Under the pieces are notes generated by a model. The model searched no databases and was not told the DNA's origin. It saw only the letters and a list, made by a program, of their open reading frames with translations. 12,357 nt of DNA from Flavobacteriales bacterium (GTDB taxonomy: Bacteria; Bacteroidota; Bacteroidia; Flavobacteriales; JADGDT01). Position numbers and translations under genes: made by a program. The stretch lies in assembly GCA_023145275.1 (NCBI GenBank), contig JAGLEB010000114.1, positions 1 through 12,357 of the forward strand. The letters run 5' to 3'. Shown here piece by piece: positions 7,335 through 12,357 of this stretch (the stretch's first letter is position 1; every line of letters starts with the position of its first letter).

Positions 7335-8879
7335 ATGAAAAAAATCAACTTAATTTCTCTTTTAGGAGTAATTATGATCTTCGCGTCATTTAACGTGGAA
7401 GCTCAAAAGAAACCCAATATCTTAGTGATTTGGGGTGATGACATTGCACAATCAAACATTAGTGCTTACACTTTTGGTTTGGTTGGATACCAAACACCAA
7501 ACATCGATAGACTTGCAAAAGAAGGTATGATGTTTACCGATTATTATTCTGAACAAAGTTGTACTGCAGGACGTTCTACTTTTATTTTAGGACAGAGTGT
7601 TTTCCGTACAGGACTTAGTAAAGTAGGTTTACCCGGAGCAAAAGAAGGTATAAGTGAAAAAGACCCTACACTAGCTGAACTTCTTAAAGAAGAAGGTTAT
7701 ACAACCGGTCAGTTTGGTAAAAACCACTTAGGTGATAGAGATGAGCATTTACCAACAAATCATGGATTTGATGAGTTTTTCGGAAATCTTTATCATTTAA
7801 ATGCTGAAGAAGAGCCAGAATTACCAGATTATCCAGATCCTAAAAAGTATCCTGAATTCAGAAAGAAGTATGGACCTAGAGGAGTAATTCATTCTTATGC
7901 CGATGGTAAAGTAGAAGATACTGGACCACTGACAAAAAAGAGAATGGAGACTGTTGATGATGAGACATCTGATGCTGCAATAGCATTTATCAGAAAGTCT
8001 GTTAAATCAGGAAAACCTTTCTTTGTATGGTGGAATGGAACAAGAATGCACTACCGAACTCACGTTAAAAAAGAATTAAGAGGAATATCAGGCCAAAATG
8101 AGTATAGTGATGGTATGATAGAGCACGATATGCATGTTGGTAAATTTCTTGATTTACTTGATGAGTTAGGTGTTGCTGATAATACAATTGTACAGTATGG
8201 AACAGATAATGGACCACATAAAAATACTTGGCCAGATGCAGGTGTTAGTCCTTTTAGAGGCGAGAAAAACTCTAATTGGGAAGGTGGATGGAGAACTCCA
8301 GCCATGTTGCGTTGGCCGAAGCATATTGAAGCTGGGTCAGTTTCAAACGAAATTATGTCTGGTTTAGATTGGATGCCTACTTTCCTTGCTGCTGCTGGAG
8401 AACCTAAAATAAAAGAGAAGTTGCTTAAAGGTTATAAAGCAGATGGTAAATCATTTAATGTACATTTAGATGGATATAATTTCTTGCCATTTTTAACAGG
8501 TAAAGAAAAAGTAAGTCCACGTAGAGAGCAATTTTATTTCTCTGATGATGGAGATTTAACAGCTTTAAGATATGATGATTGGAAAATAGTATTTATGGAG
8601 CAAAGAGCTACAGGAACTATGGATGTATGGTTAAATCCATTTACTACATTACGTGCTCCGTTAATTTTTAATTTACGTAGAGATCCATATGAGAACGCTA
8701 CTATTACATCAAATACTTATTACGATTGGTGGATGGATCATGTATTCTTATTAACGCCTGCGGCAGCTTATGTTGGTGAGTTCTTAGGTACGTTTAAAGA
8801 ATATCCTCCTCGTATGAAACCGGGTAGTTTTAACTTATCTCAAGTTATGGAGAAACTTCAAGAAGGAGGTTCTAAATAA
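7335..8879 (+). CDS. Secreted sulfatase (type I, formylglycine-dependent)
   Basis: Exported hydrolase of sulfate esters, 514 residues. Residues 1-23 are a signal peptide (hydrophobic core LISLLGVIMIFASF, cleavage near VEA before QKKPNIL). The modification motif C-x-A-x-R is CTAGR at 76-80, so Cys76 should be converted to formylglycine by an FGE enzyme that is not in this window. Calcium-site residues are visible as Asp35/Asp36 (IWGDD) and Asp291/Asn292 (GTDNG). Active-site residues are Arg80, Lys129 and His131 (GKNHLG, with Asn where many sulfatases have Trp), His239 (RMHY) and Lys311 (GEKNSNWEGGWRTP). The substrate cannot be told from sequence; arylsulfatase is the usual label, and marine polysaccharide sulfate is plausible. 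It begins 48 bases after the Omp85 gene with no terminator between, and it ends in a strong terminator. Confidence 0.95.
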   Translation: MKKINLISLLGVIMIFASFNVEAQKKPNILVIWGDDIAQSNISAYTFGLVGYQTPNIDRLAKEGMMFTDYYSEQSCTAGRSTFILGQSVFRTGLSKVGLPGAKEGISEKDPTLAELLKEEGYTTGQFGKNHLGDRDEHLPTNHGFDEFFGNLYHLNAEEEPELPDYPDPKKYPEFRKKYGPRGVIHSYADGKVEDTGPLTKKRMETVDDETSDAAIAFIRKSVKSGKPFFVWWNGTRMHYRTHVKKELRGISGQNEYSDGMIEHDMHVGKFLDLLDELGVADNTIVQYGTDNGPHKNTWPDAGVSPFRGEKNSNWEGGWRTPAMLRWPKHIEAGSVSNEIMSGLDWMPTFLAAAGEPKIKEKLLKGYKADGKSFNVHLDGYNFLPFLTGKEKVSPRREQFYFSDDGDLTALRYDDWKIVFMEQRATGTMDVWLNPFTTLRAPLIFNLRRDPYENATITSNTYYDWWMDHVFLLTPAAAYVGEFLGTFKEYPPRMKPGSFNLSQVMEKLQEGGSK

Positions 8880-8896
8880 TATATTTTAAACACTTT

Positions 8897-8925
8897 AAAA
8901 TGCCGCTAATAGCGGCATTTTTTTT
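8897..8925 (+). terminator. Intrinsic terminator after the sulfatase gene
   Basis: A perfect 11-bp stem (8897-8907 with 8911-8921, core ATGCCGCT) with the 3-base loop AAT is followed by T's through 8925. It begins 17 bases after the sulfatase stop and should separate most sulfatase transcription from the HAD gene. The A-run before the stem gives some activity on the other strand too, but no gene there needs it. Confidence 0.93.
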
Positions 8926-8949
8926 ACATTTAATTAAAAATATTTAGAT

Positions 8950-9945
8950 ATGAAAACAGTTGTGTTATTTTTAATATCATCATTTTTACTTACCTCATGT
9001 ACAGTTGAAAATCAAAGTTCTAATAAGATTGACCCATTGCCTTCTTGGAATCAGACTTCAACTAAATTATCCATTATTAATTATGTAGAAGACATAACTA
9101 ATACAGAAAGTGAAAACTTCATTGCTATTGAAGATAGGATTGCTACTTTCGATAACGATGGAACTTTATGGGCAGAGAAGTCTTTACCATTTCAAATATA
9201 TTTTATTTTTGATAGAATTAAAGAAATGGCCAAGAATGATGAGAGCCTGAAAACTACAGAGCCATACATGTATGCCATAAATGGTGATATTAAGTCCTTA
9301 ATGAAATTTGGAATGGAAGGTGTTTTGCAGATGGCTGTTAAGGCACAATCTGGAAATACTGGAGACGAGTTTGATGATATGGTGAAAGAGTGGATCAAAA
9401 CTGCAAAACATCCTGAAACAGGTAAATTATTTACAGAGATGAAATATCAACCTATGATGGAATTGATTAAATATCTTGAAGCTAACGAGTTTAAAGTATT
9501 TATAGTTTCGGGAGGTACAAGAGATTTTATGAGATCATTTCTTTCCGAAATTTACGGAATTCCAGAGTATAGAATAATAGGTTCGAGGTTGAAAGTAGTT
9601 TACAACGAAGAAACAAGAAAAATTGATAGGTTGCCAGAGTTAGAATTCAACAATGATAAAGAGGCAAAACCTGCTGCAATTTATAGTGCAATAGGTAAAA
9701 TACCTGTTATAGTTGCAGGTAATTCTGATGGCGATTTTCAAATGATGCAGTATGCAGAAGCTAGTGGTAAACCATTTCTAAATATTTTGGTGAATCATAC
9801 TGATGCAAAAAGAGAGTACAATTATAATTCAAATCCAAAGCAAGAAACACATGTAGAGTGTTTAAAAACAGCACTTAAAAATAAATGGACTGTTGTTGAT
9901 ATGAAAAAAGATTGGAAAGTTGTTTATCCTTTTGAAATGAAATAA
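8950..9945 (+). CDS. HAD-superfamily phosphatase-like lipoprotein
   Basis: Predicted exported hydrolase, 331 residues, related to the phosphoserine-phosphatase branch of the HAD superfamily. Residues 1-17 are a lipoprotein signal (MKTVVLFLISSFLLTSC, Cys17). Motif I is TFDNDGTLW, with Asp68 as the likely nucleophile and Asp70 as acid/base. A helical cap of about 100 residues follows (residues 80-175). Motif II is FIVSGGTRDF with Ser187, the motif III Lys is probably Lys237 or Lys240 (NDKEAKPAAI), and motif IV is AGNSDGDFQM with Asp260 and Asp262. All catalytic positions are intact, so an active phosphatase is likely. Lipoprotein HAD enzymes of this kind are often seen beside sulfatases in Bacteroidota, to my recollection. 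The gene sits 70 bases after the sulfatase but beyond a terminator, so it needs readthrough or its own promoter, which I cannot identify. Confidence 0.87.
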   Translation: MKTVVLFLISSFLLTSCTVENQSSNKIDPLPSWNQTSTKLSIINYVEDITNTESENFIAIEDRIATFDNDGTLWAEKSLPFQIYFIFDRIKEMAKNDESLKTTEPYMYAINGDIKSLMKFGMEGVLQMAVKAQSGNTGDEFDDMVKEWIKTAKHPETGKLFTEMKYQPMMELIKYLEANEFKVFIVSGGTRDFMRSFLSEIYGIPEYRIIGSRLKVVYNEETRKIDRLPELEFNNDKEAKPAAIYSAIGKIPVIVAGNSDGDFQMMQYAEASGKPFLNILVNHTDAKREYNYNSNPKQETHVECLKTALKNKWTVVDMKKDWKVVYPFEMK

Positions 9946-9958
9946 TTCTTAACTTTTG
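9931..9958 (+). promoter_or_regulatory. Candidate promoter for the moxR/Bat operon
   Basis: TTTG at 9931-9934, inside the last codons of the HAD gene, then 16 bases, then AACTTTTG at 9951-9958, one base off TAnnTTTG. A start near 9965 would give a leader of about 12 bases before the moxR ATG at 9977. It fits a separate transcription unit beginning at moxR. Confidence 0.42.
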
Positions 9959-9976
9959 TAATTAAAGATTACTGTA

Positions 9977-10948
9977 ATGACTAATCTAGAGAAAATAAAT
10001 AAAATAAAGGAAAGTATTTCAAAGTCTATTATCGGACAAGATCATTTGGTAAATAGATTGGTGATGGTTCTATTGTCTGATGGTAATATGCTACTTGAAG
10101 GCTTGCCAGGCTTAGCAAAAACTAGAGCTGTTAAAAGTCTGGCGAATGTAATTGAAGCTGGATTGAGTAGAATACAGTTTACTCCAGATTTACTTCCTTC
10201 TGATGTTACAGGAACTGAGATTTATATGCCAGATTCCGAAGAGAAATTCCAATTTCAACAAGGACCAATTTTCGACAATCTAATACTTGCTGATGAGATA
10301 AATAGAGCGCCTGCAAAAGTACAAGCTGCTTTGTTAGAAGCAATGGAAGAACGACAGGTAACGGTAAGTGGTAAAACTCACAAACTGCCAAAATTATTTA
10401 TGGTACTTGCAACACAGAATCCTGTGGAACAAGAAGGAACTTACCCATTGCCAGAGGCTCAAATGGATAGGTTTTTAATGCACGTAATTATTTCTTACCC
10501 TAGTAACGATGCAGAATTAGAAGTTTTAAGATTAGTAAGAGAAGAGAGTAAAAATAAATCAAATCCTAAAAAGGAAGAAATTGACAAATTTCCACAAGAG
10601 TTAATTTTCGAAGCGCGAAAAGAGATTGAGCAAATAACAGTTTCTGAAGCAGTAGAGAAATATATTATTGCTTTAATTGATGCTACACGATTTCCTGAAA
10701 AATATGATGAAGATTTGGCAAAATGGATAGAATTTGGTGCAAGTCCGCGTGGTTCAATTTCTCTTGATAAAGCATCGAGAGCAAATGCTTGGATGAACGG
10801 CAGAGATTTTGTTACTCCAGATGATGTACAAGCAATACTTCACGATGTTTTAAGACATAGATTAATATTGAGCTATCAAGCAAATGCAAAAGGCATTACA
10901 GCCGATAAAGCATTGGATGAAATTATAAAACTTGTAGCTGTAGGGTAA
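9977..10948 (+). CDS. moxR: MoxR-family AAA+ ATPase
   Basis: Cytoplasmic chaperone-like ATPase, 323 residues, the usual length for the family. Walker A is EGLPGLAKT (41-49, Lys48); the Ala before Lys is normal for MoxR proteins. Walker B is LILADEINRAP (102-112, Asp106 and Glu107), sensor 1 is ATQNP (145-149, Asn148), the arginine-finger region is PEAQMDRFL (159-167), and sensor 2 is GASPRGS (254-260, Arg258), followed by the small helical lid domain. MoxR proteins are thought to mature or insert metal into partner complexes, usually with von Willebrand factor A-type proteins encoded beside them. Here a DUF58 and a DUF4381 gene follow, as in the Bat operon of Bacteroidota. The ATG at 9977 gives the normal N-terminus. 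The gap to the next gene is unusually long because of a repeat element. Confidence 0.95.
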   Translation: MTNLEKINKIKESISKSIIGQDHLVNRLVMVLLSDGNMLLEGLPGLAKTRAVKSLANVIEAGLSRIQFTPDLLPSDVTGTEIYMPDSEEKFQFQQGPIFDNLILADEINRAPAKVQAALLEAMEERQVTVSGKTHKLPKLFMVLATQNPVEQEGTYPLPEAQMDRFLMHVIISYPSNDAELEVLRLVREESKNKSNPKKEEIDKFPQELIFEARKEIEQITVSEAVEKYIIALIDATRFPEKYDEDLAKWIEFGASPRGSISLDKASRANAWMNGRDFVTPDDVQAILHDVLRHRLILSYQANAKGITADKALDEIIKLVAVG

Positions 10949-10951
10949 GGA
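10947..10951 (+). promoter_or_regulatory. Shine-Dalgarno-like AAGGA, now in front of an ATG at 10960
   Basis: AAGGA overlaps the moxR stop codon and lies 8 bases before the ATG at 10960, an ideal distance. This ATG opens only a 39-codon frame inside the repeat element. The real DUF58 start at 11106 has no comparable site, since GCGAGATAAAA precedes it. I infer that this was the original ribosome-binding site of the DUF58 gene before the element came in. Confidence 0.45.
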
Positions 10952-10962
10952 TAAAAAAAATG

Positions 10963-11100
10963 TCTCGCAAAGCCGCAAAGCCGCAGAGACGCAAAGGAAA
11001 GTTTGAAAAAATATATAGCTCGCAAAGTCGCAGAGGCGCAAAGAAAAATAATATTTTACAAGAAAGAACAATCGCTTAGCGTCTTAGCGCCTTTGCGAGA
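10963..11100. repeat. 138-bp inverted-repeat element with 8-base-phased GCAAAG-like units
   Basis: The ends are perfect 10-bp inverted repeats, TCTCGCAAAG (10963-10972) and CTTTGCGAGA (11091-11100). The match extends to 26 bp with 21 identical positions. Three arrays are visible: a left array (10963-10997), a middle array in the same direction (11019-11043) and a right array in the opposite direction (11073-11100). Each repeats a GCAAAGnC-like unit every 8 bases, varied to GCAGAGnC or GCTAAGnC. The element is GC-rich against an AT-rich background. The flanks AAAAAATG (10955-10962) and TAAAAATG (11101-11108) match at seven of eight bases, like a target duplication. It resembles dispersed repeats that I recall from intergenic regions of Bacteroidota genomes. 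No transposase is present, so it would have to be moved by something else. Confidence 0.85.
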
Positions 11101-11105
11101 TAAAA

Positions 11106-12035
11106 ATGAAGAAAAAGGAATTTCAAAATATAGAAGGTGTATTCCTCGAAATAGACGACTTAATAAAATATAGTTTTATTGCTCGTAATATTCACCTTAG
11201 AAAAAGCTCTAAAGTTAATTCTATTATGGCTGGTCGTCATGCGTCTAAACTTCGTGGTAGAGGTATGGATTTCGAAGAATCCAGAGCCTATGTTAATGGC
11301 GATGATATTAGAAATATTGATTGGAGAGTAACGGCTAAACTACAGAAAACTTACACTAAGGTCTTTCAGGAAGAAAAAGAACATCCCGCAATAATTGTAA
11401 CAGACTTGTCTAAATCTATGTTTTTTGGTTCTAAGAAGAATATGAAGTCTGTTTGTGCTTCGCAGATTACGGCTCTTATGGCTTACAAATTATCGGGTGA
11501 TGGTGATAGAGTTGGCGGTATTGTGATTAAAGATGACGATGTAGAAATGGTAAAGCCAAAGCGAGATAAGAAGTCGCTATTACATTTTTTGGAGAAAGTT
11601 GTTGAGGCAAACAATGAACTTGCAACAGTTGAATTTGAGAAATCTCTTAAAGCATCGCAAGTAAAAGTATTTGAACAACTACACAATTTAATATCGCATG
11701 ATTATATTGTAGTAGTAATTTCCGATTTTAAAAGATACGATCCTACTGTGATTCAGGCTCTTCTAAATTTATCAGTGCACAACGATGTTATTGTTTTTAA
11801 GGTATACGATAAATTAGAAAAGGTAATGCCAGAAGAGATTATTGCTATGACAGATGGTGAGAGTCAGATTGAAATAAATGGAAAGAATAAAAAAACATTA
11901 GAGTCTATAAAAAAAGATTTTGAGAATAAACAAAAGGAATTTGTTGACGAATTGAACTCTTACAAGATTCCCGTATTCTTAATTAATACCGAAAGAACAA
12001 TTGAAGAACAGATACTTGAGCAGTTAGGTTTATGA
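11106..12035 (+). CDS. DUF58 protein with vWA-like MIDAS motif
   Basis: Cytoplasmic protein of 309 residues, partner of MoxR in Bat-type operons. The DUF58 signature is clear: AGRHASKLRGRGMDFEESR (42-60), then AYVNGDDIRNIDWRVTAK (61-78). A von Willebrand A-like fold follows, with a complete MIDAS-type motif DLSKS (Asp100, Ser102, Ser104) and a later SDF (206-208) at the end of a beta strand. There is no signal peptide or membrane segment. Its role is inferred from context: MoxR ATPases act on metal-binding vWA-type partners, and in Bacteroidota these operons have been linked to envelope integrity and oxygen tolerance. The ATG at 11106 is chosen because the MKKKEF start begins here and no earlier in-frame start gives family sequence. 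It lies 5 bases after the repeat element. The stop overlaps the next start (ATGA). Confidence 0.93.
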   Translation: MKKKEFQNIEGVFLEIDDLIKYSFIARNIHLRKSSKVNSIMAGRHASKLRGRGMDFEESRAYVNGDDIRNIDWRVTAKLQKTYTKVFQEEKEHPAIIVTDLSKSMFFGSKKNMKSVCASQITALMAYKLSGDGDRVGGIVIKDDDVEMVKPKRDKKSLLHFLEKVVEANNELATVEFEKSLKASQVKVFEQLHNLISHDYIVVVISDFKRYDPTVIQALLNLSVHNDVIVFKVYDKLEKVMPEEIIAMTDGESQIEINGKNKKTLESIKKDFENKQKEFVDELNSYKIPVFLINTERTIEEQILEQLGL

Positions 12036-12357
12036 TTTTGCAAACGAGCGACATAAAAGATATTGGCAAGCTAATAGAGACCGATAAGTTAGAGATGACT
12101 TACAATACACCCGGATGGTATGTTTTGTACGTTCTATTTATGGTGATGGTGATTTTTGTTTTGTATAGATTAATCTCTAATTGGAAAAATAATAAATATA
12201 GAAGAGATGCTATTATCAGAATAAAAAAAGCAAATACTATTTATGAAGTTAATGTAACGTTAAAAATTGTTGCCTTAAAAAGCTATGGACGAACAGATGT
12301 TGCAAATTTAAGTTCAGAAGCATGGGTTGAGTTTTTGAATTCTAAATCGAAAGTTGA
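12032..12357 (+). CDS. DUF4381 membrane protein, 3' end outside window
   Basis: The ATG at 12032 overlaps the TGA of the DUF58 gene in the four-base ATGA arrangement, a sign of translational coupling. The first 108 codons are visible and have no stop. A short N-terminal region ends in TPGWYVLYVLFMVMVIFVLY (residues 26-45), a single membrane helix. A basic stretch follows (LISNWKNNKYRRDA), then a soluble helical part with LKIVALKSYGR and EAWVEFLNS. The proline-glycine-Trp entry to the helix, the N-K-Y-R-R-D-A stretch and the AWVEFL end match the DUF4381 layout. In Bat operons this gene usually sits between the DUF58 gene and the vWA-domain batA/batB genes, which should lie just beyond the window. 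It probably anchors the system in the inner membrane. Confidence 0.87.
   Translation, partial: MILQTSDIKDIGKLIETDKLEMTYNTPGWYVLYVLFMVMVIFVLYRLISNWKNNKYRRDAIIRIKKANTIYEVNVTLKIVALKSYGRTDVANLSSEAWVEFLNSKSKV

Noticed and set aside
9977..10948. Walker A of MoxR has Ala where most P-loops have Gly (PGLAKT)
   Set aside because: This is the normal form in the MoxR family, so it is not a defect.
10861..11071. Minus-strand frame of about 69 codons covering the repeat element
   Set aside because: It overlaps the end of moxR antisense and the element, and its Cys/Leu/Phe-rich sequence is the complement of the repeat. No family features.
10960..11079. 39-codon open reading frame rich in Lys and Arg, beginning at an ATG with an AAGGA site
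   Set aside because: It lies almost wholly within the repeat element and its basic residues come from the repeated CGC/AAA/AAG units. I do not annotate it as a gene, only as a possible leader.
1..12357. CRISPR array, tRNA, rRNA, integrase or prophage genes
   Set aside because: I looked for regularly spaced repeats, tRNA-like cloverleafs and mobile-element proteins and saw none. The only repeat structure is the element at 10963-11100.

Overview
The window is AT-rich and reads as a chromosomal segment of a member of the Bacteroidota. The evidence is the sequence type of ribosomal protein S2 and EF-Ts, the near absence of Shine-Dalgarno sequences, candidate TAnnTTTG-type promoters, short lipoprotein signals of the form LxxSC, and several outer-membrane beta-barrels ending in Phe. 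The secreted sulfatase suggests a marine or polysaccharide-rich habitat, but I cannot name a genus. Dense genes fill the window, and no gene-free stretch exceeds 300 bases.

Layout. Positions 1-1843 hold the end of rpsB (cut by the window start), an intergenic hairpin, tsf, and a strong terminator that serves both strands. Positions 1856-3653 hold a minus-strand pair: a small outer-membrane barrel followed 10 bases later by a CotH-kinase-like lipoprotein. Positions 3881-9945 hold a plus-strand run: a purple-acid-phosphatase-like lipoprotein, a BASS/ACR3-like membrane transporter, a POTRA-less Omp85/surface-antigen barrel, a secreted sulfatase with its own terminator, and a HAD-type phosphatase lipoprotein. 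Positions 9977-12357 open a Bat-type (aerotolerance-like) operon: moxR AAA+ ATPase, a DUF58 protein, and the first 108 codons of a DUF4381 membrane protein cut by the window end.

How the genes may work together. The middle run gathers three exported hydrolases that act on phosphate or sulfate esters, an outer-membrane barrel and an inner-membrane transporter. It could be an ester-scavenging neighbourhood, but the terminator at 8897-8925 and candidate promoters show it is not one simple operon. The last block is the standard MoxR/DUF58/DUF4381 order and is conserved cell-envelope machinery of poorly known mechanism.

The most unusual object is a 138-bp repeat element at 10963-11100, wedged between moxR and the DUF58 gene. 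It has perfect 10-bp terminal inverted repeats and is built from an 8-base-phased GCAAAG-like unit. Its flanks look like a short duplication that includes the start codon of the DUF58 gene. The ancestral ribosome-binding site and ATG would then now open a 39-codon basic mini-ORF inside the element, and the DUF58 gene would use the second copy of its start codon.
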